Origin: Pseudomonas putida
GTDB taxonomy: Bacteria; Pseudomonadota; Gammaproteobacteria; Pseudomonadales; Pseudomonadaceae
Assembly: GCF_025905425.1 (NCBI RefSeq)
Contig: NZ_CP109603.1
Location: 3,136,001-3,200,000, forward strand
Direction of reading: 5' to 3'
DNA length: 64,000 nt
How positions within the stretch are numbered: the stretch's first letter is position 1; each line of letters starts with the position of its first letter. Positions 51,523-64,000 of the stretch are shown in pieces. The notes beneath the pieces are model-generated. The model searched no databases. It saw nothing but the letters and a program-made list of their open reading frames with translations, and was not told the origin of the DNA. The translations under genes were made by a program, and so were the position numbers.

Positions 51523-52203
51523 ATGCTCACCTGGCTGACCCGCGACTCGCTGACCTTTCCGCCCTTGGAAAAGGCCCTGCATGAACCCAACGGCCTGCTC
51601 GCCGCCGGCGGCGACCTGAGCCCCGAACGCCTGGTGCAGGCCTATCGCCACGGCTGCTTCCCCTGGTACCAGGACGGCCAGCCGATCCTCTGGTGGTCAC
51701 CCAACCCCCGCACCGTGCTGCTGCCAGACGAGCTGCACGTCTCGCGCTCGCTGGCCAAGTTCATCCGCCAGGGCCGCTACCAGGTCAGCTTCGACACCGA
51801 CTTCGCCGCCGTGATCGCCGCCTGCGCGGCGCCACGCGACTACAGCGGCGGCACCTGGATCACCGACACCATGCGCGCCGCCTACTGCGAGCTGCACCGA
51901 CGCGGCCATGCCCACTCGGTGGAAGTACGCCAGGACGGTGAGCTGGTCGGCGGCCTGTACGGCCTGGCCATGGGCCGCCTGTTTTTCGGCGAATCGATGT
52001 TCAGCCGCGCCGACAACGCCTCCAAGGTCGGCTTCGTGACCCTGGTCACGCACCTGCGCCAGGCCGGTTTTGTGCTGATCGACTGCCAGATGCCGACCAA
52101 CCACCTGCACAGCCTTGGCGCCCGCGCCATCAGCCGCGCCGAGTTTGCCGGGTACCTGGAGCGCTACCTCGATCAGCCCAACAGCGCCACCTGGGTTCGC
52201 TAG
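51523..52203 (+). CDS. aat: Leucyl/phenylalanyl-tRNA-protein transferase
   Basis: A 226-residue protein starting [20 protein letters not shown]. The [30 protein letters not shown] and [20 protein letters not shown] motifs are diagnostic of Aat. It adds Leu or Phe to proteins with N-terminal Lys or Arg, creating N-degrons delivered by ClpS to ClpAP, both encoded in this window at 53455-56118. Length matches E. coli Aat (234). Confidence 0.97.
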   Translation: MLTWLTRDSLTFPPLEKALHEPNGLLAAGGDLSPERLVQAYRHGCFPWYQDGQPILWWSPNPRTVLLPDELHVSRSLAKFIRQGRYQVSFDTDFAAVIAACAAPRDYSGGTWITDTMRAAYCELHRRGHAHSVEVRQDGELVGGLYGLAMGRLFFGESMFSRADNASKVGFVTLVTHLRQAGFVLIDCQMPTNHLHSLGARAISRAEFAGYLERYLDQPNSATWVR

Positions 52204-52260
52204 GCGAGTTCTCATAGCTGGCTTACACTTAAAGGCAAAGTCTCACCGAGGGGGTTGATC

Positions 52261-52968
52261 ATGACAGAGTTGGCGCGGTTGAAGTTCTATGCCACTCAGC
52301 CCCACTCCTGCAGCTACCTGCCCGAGGAGCAAGCGACCACGCTGTTTCTCGACCCCAGCCAGCCGATGGACGTGAACGTGTACGCCGACCTCTCGGAGAT
52401 GGGTTTTCGGCGCAGTGGCGATCACCTGTACCGCCCCCATTGCCAGAACTGCAACGCCTGCGTACCGGCACGCATTCCGGCGGCGCGCTTCATCCCCAAC
52501 CGCCAGCAGCGACGCATCCTCAAGCGTAACGCCGACCTGACCGTAACCGCTGCCCGCCCGGCGTTCAAGGAAGAGTACTTCGACCTGTACCGGCGCTACA
52601 TCGAGATCCGTCACGCCGACGGCGACATGTACCCGCCCAGCCGCGACCAGTTCTCCACCTTCCTAGTGCGCGACCTGCCGTTCTGCTGGTTCTACGAGTT
52701 CCGCCTGGCGGGGCGCCTGCTGGCAGTGGCGGTGTGCGACCTGCTGCCTAACGGCCTATCGGCGGTGTACACCTTCTACGAGCCCGATGAAGAGCGCCGC
52801 AGCCTGGGCCGATTCGCCATCCTCTGGCAGATCACCGAAGCCCTGCGGCAGAATCTTGAGGCGGTTTACCTCGGGTACTGGATCAAGAACTGCAAGAAGA
52901 TGAATTACAAGACGCAGTATCGCCCCATCGAGCTGCTGATCAACCAGCGCTGGGTCACCCTCAACTGA
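52261..52968 (+). CDS. bpt: Aspartate/glutamate leucyltransferase (Bpt/Ate family)
   Basis: A 235-residue arginyl-transferase-fold enzyme starting [20 protein letters not shown]. The [14 protein letters not shown] cysteine cluster near residue 60-75 and the [20 protein letters not shown] motif are typical of bacterial Bpt. It transfers Leu to N-terminal Asp or Glu, a second entry to the N-degron pathway beside aat. The ATG at 52261 has GAGGGGGT seven bases upstream; a TTG two codons earlier is less likely. Confidence 0.95.
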   Translation: MTELARLKFYATQPHSCSYLPEEQATTLFLDPSQPMDVNVYADLSEMGFRRSGDHLYRPHCQNCNACVPARIPAARFIPNRQQRRILKRNADLTVTAARPAFKEEYFDLYRRYIEIRHADGDMYPPSRDQFSTFLVRDLPFCWFYEFRLAGRLLAVAVCDLLPNGLSAVYTFYEPDEERRSLGRFAILWQITEALRQNLEAVYLGYWIKNCKKMNYKTQYRPIELLINQRWVTLN

Positions 52969-53070
52969 AAGCATTGGCTTGAAACACTATTTTCCGGCAT
53001 AATCCACGCCACTTTTTTGCCCGGTGCGGTTATGCGTCGGGCCAACACTGGATACCGAGGGCTCAACTGC

Positions 53071-53289
53071 ATGTCGAAAGAAGACAGCTTCGAAATGGAA
53101 GGTACTGTCGTCGACACCCTGCCCAACACCATGTTCCGCGTGGAGTTGGAAAACGGGCACGTCGTAACCGCGCACATCTCCGGAAAGATGCGCAAGAACT
53201 ACATCCGTATTCTCACTGGCGACAAGGTCCGCGTCGAACTGACACCTTACGATCTGAGCAAAGGCCGCATCACTTACCGTGCGCGCTAA
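53071..53289 (+). CDS. infA: Translation initiation factor IF-1
   Basis: Seventy-two residues starting [20 protein letters not shown], an S1-like OB fold of exact IF-1 length ending [11 protein letters not shown]-1 binds the ribosomal A site during initiation. The isolated position between bpt and clpA is the usual one in gamma-proteobacteria. The start at 53071 is fixed by family conservation. Confidence 0.98.
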
Positions 53290-53301
53290 GCCCAAGCCAT
53301 G

Positions 53302-53332
53302 AAAAAGCCCGGCCAAGTGCCGGGCTTTTTTG
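53302..53332 (+). terminator. Rho-independent terminator of infA
   Basis: AAAAAGCCCGGC-CAAGT-GCCGGGCTTTTTT, 12 bases after the stop. Confidence 0.93.
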
Positions 53333-53361
53333 TGCACTCAAGATTGCAAGGGGCTGCTCCG

Positions 53362-53440
53362 CAGCCCATTCGCAGGCAAGCCCGCCCCCACAAGGGCATG
53401 TGACACCTGTGGGAGCGGGCTTGCCCGCGAATGGGCCGCA
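53362..53440. repeat. Inverted pair of REP elements
   Basis: Two copies of the P. putida-type REP face each other: GGCAAGCCCGCCCCCACA near 53374-53391 and TGTGGGAGCGGGCTTGCCC near 53408-53426, each with a short GC-rich hairpin arm. The same unit recurs at 60651 and 63051. It sits in the gap between the infA terminator and the convergent clpA. Confidence 0.85.
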
Positions 53441-53454
53441 TAGCGGCCCCGCTA

Positions 53455-55725
53455 TCAGGCAACCTCAGCCGTGGTCTCGAAGTCGAACACCAGTTCGCCA
53501 TCGCGCAGGTCGACGTGCACCACGCCGCCATGCTCGGCCAGCTCGCCAAACAGGATCTCCTCGGCCAGCGGCCGCTTGATCTTGTCCTGGATCAGCCGCG
53601 CCATTGGCCGCGCACCCATCTGCACATCGTAGCCCGAGGCCGCCAACCAGCCGCGTGCGTCATCGCTGACTTCCAGCAGTACACGCTTGTCTTCCAGCTG
53701 GGCCTGCAGTTCGATAAGGAACTTGTCGACGATGCTCTTGATCGTCTCGTGGCTCAGGCGGCCAAACTGGATGATGGTGTCCAGACGGTTGCGGAACTCC
53801 GGCGTGAAGCTCTTGCGAATGACCTCCATGGCATCGGACGCATGGTCCTGATGGGTAAACCCGATCGAAGCCCGCGCCGCGGTTTCAGCCCCGGCGTTGG
53901 TGGTCATGATCAGGATCACGTTGCGGAAGTCCGCCTTGCGCCCGTTGTTGTCGGTCAGCGTGCCGTGGTCCATCACCTGCAGCAGCAGGTTGAAGACTTC
54001 CGGATGCGCCTTCTCGATTTCGTCCAGCAGCAGCACGCAATGCGGCTGCTTGGTGATCGCTTCGGTCAACAGGCCACCCTGATCGAACCCGACGTAGCCC
54101 GGCGGCGCACCGATCAGGCGCGAAACGGTATGCCGCTCCATGTACTCGGACATGTCGAAGCGCACCAGCTCAACACCCAGCGCCTTGGCCAACTGCCGCG
54201 CCGCTTCGGTTTTGCCGACACCGGTTGGCCCGGCGAACAGGAACGAGCCGACCGGTTTGTCGGGCGCCTTGAGCCCTGCACGGGACAACTTGATCGCAGT
54301 AGCCAGTGAGTCGATGGCAGGATCCTGACCGAACACGGTCAGCTTCAGATCACGCTCCAGGTTGCGCAGCAGCTCCTTGTCGGAACTGGTGACATGCTTA
54401 GGCGGAATGCGCGCAATCTTGGCGACAATGTCTTCGACCTGCGGCACTTCGATACGTTTGACCCGGTTTGCCTCAGGCTGCAGGCGCTGGTAGGCACCCG
54501 CCTCGTCGATCACGTCGATGGCCTTGTCCGGCATGTGCCGGTCATTGATGTAGCGCGAGGCCAGCTCGGCGGCGGCGCGCAAGGCTTCGTCGCTGTACTC
54601 GATGTTGTGGTGGCTCTCGAACCGGCCCTTGAGCCCGCGCAGGATCCCCACGGTGTCTTCCACCGAAGGCTCGCTGACATCGACCTTCTGGAAGCGCCGC
54701 GCCAATGCACGATCTTTCTCGAAGATGCCGCGAAACTCCTGGAAGGTGGTCGAGCCGATGCAGCGAATGTCGCCGGACGACAACAGCGGTTTGAGCAGGT
54801 TGGACGCATCCATTACCCCACCGGAAGCCGCACCGGCGCCGATGATGGTGTGGATCTCGTCAATGAACAAAATCGCCTGCGGACGCTTGCGCAGCTCGCC
54901 GAGCAGCGCCTTGAAGCGCTTCTCGAAGTCGCCACGGTACTTGGTGCCGGCCAGCAGCGCACCCAAATCGAGGGAGTACACCACGCTCTGGGCCAGCAGG
55001 TCAGGTACCTGACCGTCGACGATACGCTTGGCCAGGCCTTCGGCGATGGCCGTCTTGCCCACCCCGGCCTCACCGACCAGCAGCGGGTTGTTCTTGCGCC
55101 GACGCGCCAGGATCTGGGCGACACGCTCGACTTCCTGCTCACGGCCCACCAGCGGGTCGATACGCCCGGCACGTGCCAGTTCGTTCAAGTTGCTGGCATA
55201 GGCGTCCAGCGGGTTGCTCGACGATGACGTTTCGCCACCGTCCTCGTCCTGCATTTCCTGCTCGCCGTCGGTGTTCGGGCCATGGCCCGGCACCTTGGAA
55301 ATGCCATGGGCAATGTAGTTGACCACGTCGATACGGGCCACGCTCTGCTGCTTGAGCAGAAACACAGCCTGGCTTTCCTGTTCGCTGAAGATCGCCACCA
55401 GCACGTTGGCACCGGTCACTTCGCGCTTGCCAGAGCTTTGCACGTGGAACACGGCACGCTGCAGCACGCGCTGGAAGCCCAGGGTCGGCTGGGTCTCGCG
55501 GTCTTCGTCGTTGACCGGAATCAAGGGCGTGGTGGAATCGATGAACTCTTGCAGGTCGTGCTTGAGTTTGTCGAGATTGGCGCCACAGGCGCGCAGAACG
55601 GTCGCGGCAGCCTCATTGTCAAGGAGTGCCAGCAGCAGATGTTCGACGGTCATGAACTCATGACGCTTCGAACGAGCCTCCTTGAAGGCCAGATTGAGGG
55701 TGACTTCGAGCTCGCGGTTTAACAT
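53455..55725 (-). CDS. clpA: ATP-dependent Clp protease ATPase subunit ClpA
   Basis: A 756-residue Hsp100 ATPase. An N-terminal Clp-N domain ([20 protein letters not shown]) is followed by AAA-1 with Walker [17 protein letters not shown] and AAA-2 with Walker [21 protein letters not shown]. The [20 protein letters not shown] segment carries the pore-2 region, and the C-terminal part carries the ClpP loop region. It unfolds substrates for ClpP, including N-degron proteins handed over by ClpS. clpS lies 30 bases upstream in the same direction. Confidence 0.97.
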   Translation of the reverse strand: MLNRELEVTLNLAFKEARSKRHEFMTVEHLLLALLDNEAAATVLRACGANLDKLKHDLQEFIDSTTPLIPVNDEDRETQPTLGFQRVLQRAVFHVQSSGKREVTGANVLVAIFSEQESQAVFLLKQQSVARIDVVNYIAHGISKVPGHGPNTDGEQEMQDEDGGETSSSSNPLDAYASNLNELARAGRIDPLVGREQEVERVAQILARRRKNNPLLVGEAGVGKTAIAEGLAKRIVDGQVPDLLAQSVVYSLDLGALLAGTKYRGDFEKRFKALLGELRKRPQAILFIDEIHTIIGAGAASGGVMDASNLLKPLLSSGDIRCIGSTTFQEFRGIFEKDRALARRFQKVDVSEPSVEDTVGILRGLKGRFESHHNIEYSDEALRAAAELASRYINDRHMPDKAIDVIDEAGAYQRLQPEANRVKRIEVPQVEDIVAKIARIPPKHVTSSDKELLRNLERDLKLTVFGQDPAIDSLATAIKLSRAGLKAPDKPVGSFLFAGPTGVGKTEAARQLAKALGVELVRFDMSEYMERHTVSRLIGAPPGYVGFDQGGLLTEAITKQPHCVLLLDEIEKAHPEVFNLLLQVMDHGTLTDNNGRKADFRNVILIMTTNAGAETAARASIGFTHQDHASDAMEVIRKSFTPEFRNRLDTIIQFGRLSHETIKSIVDKFLIELQAQLEDKRVLLEVSDDARGWLAASGYDVQMGARPMARLIQDKIKRPLAEEILFGELAEHGGVVHVDLRDGELVFDFETTAEVA

Positions 55726-55755
55726 AGCTTCACCTCATACCCAAGTGGTCGGCGA

Positions 55756-56118
55756 TTAACCGTCCTTCTCGATTTCACAGAGTAGCGGATGCTGGCTTTC
55801 CCTGGCGTATTGGTTGACCTGCATGGCCTTTGTTTCGGCGATGTCACGGGTAAACAATCCGCACACTGCCCGCCCTTCGGTATGGACGGTCAGCATGATC
55901 TTGGTCGCCAGCTCGCGGTTCAGACTGAAGAACGTCTCGAGCACTTCGACGACGAAATCCATTGGTGTGTAGTCATCGTTGAACAAAACCACCTTGTACA
56001 TGGGTGGCGCCTGCAGGATCGGCTTGGCTTCCTGGACAGCGAGACCGGAGCCGTCCTCCTCATTCGATTGCGGGCGATCCTGATTGAATGTTAGTCGAAT
56101 CTCACTAGGTGCATGCAT
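55756..56118 (-). CDS. clpS: ClpA adaptor ClpS
   Basis: A 120-residue adaptor. A flexible N-terminus ([20 protein letters not shown]) precedes the core [20 protein letters not shown] and the [20 protein letters not shown] helix. The [10 protein letters not shown] stretch forms the N-degron pocket that reads Leu, Phe, Trp and Tyr. It works with aat and bpt products. The gene is divergent from cspD, as in E. coli, with about 230 bases between starts. Confidence 0.97.
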   Translation of the reverse strand: MHAPSEIRLTFNQDRPQSNEEDGSGLAVQEAKPILQAPPMYKVVLFNDDYTPMDFVVEVLETFFSLNRELATKIMLTVHTEGRAVCGLFTRDIAETKAMQVNQYARESQHPLLCEIEKDG

Positions 56119-56348
56119 GGAAAGAATTTCATCATGATCGACAGGTTAAAGTTGTGGGTTGAGCGCAAAGTCAGCCTCCAGCGCACGCGCCGCATGACCT
56201 TGACTATCGGCAAAACGGTGTTACAACCAATAAGAACCCACCGTGGTCGATAAAGATCCGCGCAGTCAACCAGATTTTTCGCATGGTTCGTATGCGGATG
56301 AAGTGGATGATACTCCAGTGATGGAGTCCTTTGCAGAGGGACATAGGG

Positions 56349-56615
56349 ATGGCAAGCGGTAAAGTCAAGTGGTTCAACAATGCTAAGGGCTACGGATTCA
56401 TCAACGAGGAAGGTAAATCCGAAGACCTGTTCGCCCATTACTCGGCCATCCAGATGGACGGATACAAGACGCTCAAGGCCGGCCAGACCGTGGAGTTCGA
56501 CATCATTCAAGGCCCCAAAGGCCTGCACGCGGTCAATATAAAGGGCAAGGAGGCCGTTACCGCTACGGCGGCCAAGGCCCAAGGCCAGACCGCGAGCGAA
56601 ACCGCGAGAGCCTGA
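56349..56615 (+). CDS. cspD: Cold-shock-family protein CspD
   Basis: Eighty-eight residues beginning [20 protein letters not shown], with the RNP1 (KGYGFI) and RNP2-like (DLFAHYSAI) RNA-binding motifs of the cold-shock domain. The Ala/Thr-rich tail (about residues 68-88) and the position divergent from clpS identify the CspD subgroup, which inhibits replication in stationary phase in E. coli. The start at 56349 is the family start; the frame opening at 56331 adds unrelated residues. Confidence 0.93.
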   Translation: MASGKVKWFNNAKGYGFINEEGKSEDLFAHYSAIQMDGYKTLKAGQTVEFDIIQGPKGLHAVNIKGKEAVTATAAKAQGQTASETARA

Positions 56616-56640
56616 ACCACTGCTCCCTGCCGGTATACGA

Positions 56641-56678
56641 AAAAACCGGTCGTCTCTTTAGCCAGGCGACCGGTTTTC
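56641..56678. terminator. Bidirectional terminator between cspD and icd
   Basis: AAAAAACCGGTCGTC pairs with GGCGACCGGTTTTCTC around a short loop, giving A-run and T-run flanks on opposite sides of the stem. Confidence 0.88.
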
Positions 56679-56685
56679 TCTTGCC

Positions 56686-60583
<3,898 letters not shown>

Positions 60584-60602
60584 GGTTCGCTTGAAGTAAC
60601 CC

Positions 60603-60640
60603 CACAAACCCCGGCCACGCACCGGGGTTTGTGCTTTCTG
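60603..60640 (+). terminator. Rho-independent terminator of idh
   Basis: CACAAACCCCGG-N7-CCGGGGTTTGTG followed by CTTTCTG, 20 bases after the stop. Confidence 0.85.
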
Positions 60641-60650
60641 GGATTGGAGC

Positions 60651-60765
60651 TGCTGCGCAGCCCTTCGCGGGCAAGCCCGCTCCCACAGGTACCGCGCAAA
60701 ACCTGCGCCTTGTGCAGTACCGGTGGGAGCGGGCTTGCCCGCGAAGGGCCGCAAAGCGGCCCCAG
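60651..60765. repeat. Inverted pair of REP elements
   Basis: GCGGGCAAGCCCGCTCCCAC at 60668-60687 and GTGGGAGCGGGCTTGCCCGC at 60723-60742 are inverted copies of the unit also found at 53362 and 63051, with flanking short GC-rich stems. The nudJ start follows directly. Confidence 0.87.
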
Positions 60766-60785
60766 CGATCAAATGGGAGACAAGC

Positions 60786-61226
60786 ATGACCTGGCAACCC
60801 CACATCACCGTCGCTACCGTCGTCGAGCACGAAGGCAAATTCCTCTTCGTCGAAGAATTCAAAGCCGACCAGCACGTCTTCAACCAACCCGCTGGCCACC
60901 TTGAGCCCAACGAAACCCTGCCCCAGGCCGCCCTGCGCGAAACCCTCGAAGAAACCGCCTGGGAAGTCGAACTGACCGGCGTCGTTGGCATCTACCTGTA
61001 CACCGCCCCAAGCAATGGCGTCACCTACCAGCGCATCTGCTTCGCTGCCCGCCCCGTACGCCACCACGCCGACCTGAGCCTGGACAGCGACATCGTTCGC
61101 GCCGTCTGGATGACCCGCGACGAACTGCTGGCCGACCCAACGCGCTGGCGCAGCGAGCTGGTGCCACGCTGCATCGACGACTACCTCGCAGGCCCCCTGC
61201 ACAGCCTCGCCCTGCTGCGCGACTGA
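60786..61226 (+). CDS. nudJ: Nudix hydrolase NudJ
   Basis: A 146-residue protein starting MTWQPHITVATVVEHEGKFL. The Nudix box runs from AGHLEPNETLPQAALRET into LEETAWEV; the usual G of EExGU is Ala, as I recall for pseudomonad NudJ-like proteins. NudJ hydrolyses thiamine and other pyrophosphates. The start at 60786 avoids coding across the REP element. It precedes mnmA by 59 bases, its usual partner in gamma-proteobacteria. Confidence 0.9.
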   Translation: MTWQPHITVATVVEHEGKFLFVEEFKADQHVFNQPAGHLEPNETLPQAALRETLEETAWEVELTGVVGIYLYTAPSNGVTYQRICFAARPVRHHADLSLDSDIVRAVWMTRDELLADPTRWRSELVPRCIDDYLAGPLHSLALLRD

Positions 61227-61285
61227 CGCGCGGCCTAGGGTTTGATAGAATCGGCGTTTTTCCCCTCTGATACACATCGGTAGCC

Positions 61286-62406
61286 ATGACCAGCCCAGCA
61301 CTCAAAGACCCCGCCAAGACCCGCGTCATCGTCGGCATGTCCGGCGGCGTGGACTCTTCCGTCTCCGCCCTTCTGCTCATGGAGCAGGGGTACCAGGTGG
61401 AAGGGCTGTTCATGAAAAACTGGGAAGAGGACGACGGCACCGAATACTGCACCGCCCGCGAAGACCTGGCCGACGCCCAGGCCGTGTGCGATCGCATCGG
61501 CATCAAGCTGCACACCGCCAACTTCGCCGCCGAGTACTGGGACCATGTGTTCGAGCACTTCCTCGAAGAATACAAGGCCGGCCGCACGCCCAACCCGGAC
61601 ATCCTCTGCAACCGCGAAATCAAGTTCAAGGCGTTCCTCGACTACGCCCTGTCGCTGGGTGCCGACCTGATCGCCACCGGCCATTACGTGCGCCGTCGCG
61701 ACACCGGCGAACTCACCGAACTGCTCAAGGGCCTGGACCCGAACAAGGACCAGAGCTACTTCCTGCATGCCGTCGGCGGCAAGGAAATCGCCCGCACCCT
61801 GTTCCCGGTCGGCGAGCTGGAAAAACCCGAAGTGCGCGCCATTGCCGAAAAGCATGGCCTGGCCACGGCCAAGAAAAAGGATTCCACGGGTATCTGCTTC
61901 ATCGGCGAACGCCGTTTCAGCGACTTCCTCAAGCAGTACCTGCCGGCTCAGCCCGGTGAAATTCAGACCACCGACGGCGAAGTGATCGGCCGTCACCATG
62001 GCCTGATGTACCACACCATCGGCCAGCGCCAGGGCTTAGGGATTGGCGGCCTGAAGGACGCCGGCGACGAGCCGTGGTACGTGCTGCACAAGGACTTGGC
62101 CCGCAATGTGCTAGTGGTCGGCCAGGGCAATGAACACCCTTGGCTGTTCTCCCGCGCCCTGCTCGCCTCGGACATCTACTGGGTCAACCCGATCGACCTC
62201 AGCAGCCCGCGCAAGCTCACAGCCAAGGTGCGCTACCGTCAGAGCGACCAGCTCTGCACCCTGGAGCTGACCGAGAGCGGTTACCGTGCCGTGTTCGACG
62301 AACCGCAACGCGCTGTCACCCCAGGCCAGTCGGTGGTGTTCTATGACGGTGAGGTGTGCCTGGGCGGCGGCGTGATCGAGGCCGCAGAGCCCTGGAGCCC
62401 GCGCGC

Positions 62407-62410
<4 letters not shown>
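61286..62410 (+). CDS. mnmA: tRNA-specific 2-thiouridylase MnmA
   Basis: A 374-residue enzyme. The ATP P-loop is [17 protein letters not shown], with the EYCTAREDL catalytic Asp/Cys region and the [14 protein letters not shown] and [20 protein letters not shown] motifs (second catalytic Cys). It adds sulfur to U34 of tRNA-Lys, -Glu and -Gln, receiving it from TusE encoded at 41178. The stop overlaps the hflD start (ATGA). Confidence 0.97.

Positions 62411-64000
<1,590 letters not shown>

Noticed and set aside
53341..53450. Repeated palindromic units considered as a CRISPR array
   Set aside because: Only two facing copies, no regular spacers, and the unit matches pseudomonad REP elements.

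Overview
The window looks like a chromosomal segment of a high-GC fluorescent pseudomonad, most likely of the Pseudomonas putida/entomophila group. The evidence is the gene order in the right half (tusDCBE, ybiB, yqjG, cysG, serS, crcB, rarA, lolA, ftsK, aat, bpt, infA, clpA, clpS, cspD, icd, monomeric idh, nudJ, mnmA, hflD, purB), the paired REP elements with a GGGCAAGCCCGCTCCCACA-type core, and the gene families themselves. The species call is from memory and is inference.

Layout. Positions 1-5.5 kb: a partial TauE/SafE transporter and divergent LysR regulator, several small proteins (one of 27 residues), a DUF6306-like protein, a broken cfa remnant, and a MerR regulator convergent with and overlapping an NAD-dependent epimerase. 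Positions 5.5-29.7 kb: a co-directional, apparently self-contained type I polyketide cluster. Positions 29.9-30.7 kb: a methyltransferase and a small membrane protein. Positions 30.8-34.4 kb: a leftward folate-independent methionine synthase operon (mesX, mesD, flavin reductase, metR-like), followed upstream by queH. Positions 35.4-37.6 kb: a decayed accessory patch against tRNA-Ser(UGA), holding an AT-rich GNAT gene, an AraC-type remnant and a nuclease-domain remnant. Positions 37.7-64 kb: conserved core genes.

The polyketide cluster is the notable part. A fatty acyl-AMP ligase and a free ACP can supply a long-chain starter. A 3342-residue bimodular PKS (KS-AT-KR-ACP, KS-AT-DH-KR-ACP) extends it. 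A second PKS carries KS, a degenerate AT without its nucleophile, an ACP, and a C-terminal AfsA-type hotdog domain. The last module has no reductive domain, so it should present a beta-ketoacyl thioester, which is the substrate class AfsA enzymes transfer to dihydroxyacetone phosphate. The next gene is a HAD-IB phosphatase, the activity needed to dephosphorylate a butenolide phosphate. An aromatic-hydroxylase-type flavin monooxygenase, an MMPL/RND permease, a type II thioesterase, a LolA-like periplasmic protein and an outer-membrane barrel complete the set. I infer a long-chain butenolide, furan or related lipid-like polyketide that is moved to or across the outer membrane. A near-palindrome with the CTG-N10-CAG core of lux boxes lies upstream of the first gene. 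I do not recognise this cluster as a described system.

The core half is ordinary in content. Its useful details are start choices, overlaps (tusB/tusE/ybiB, crcB/rarA, mnmA/hflD), hairpin terminators and REP pairs. Stretches without genes longer than 300 bases are 3378-3868, 5524-6037, 35351-36375, 51173-51522 and 57943-58357.
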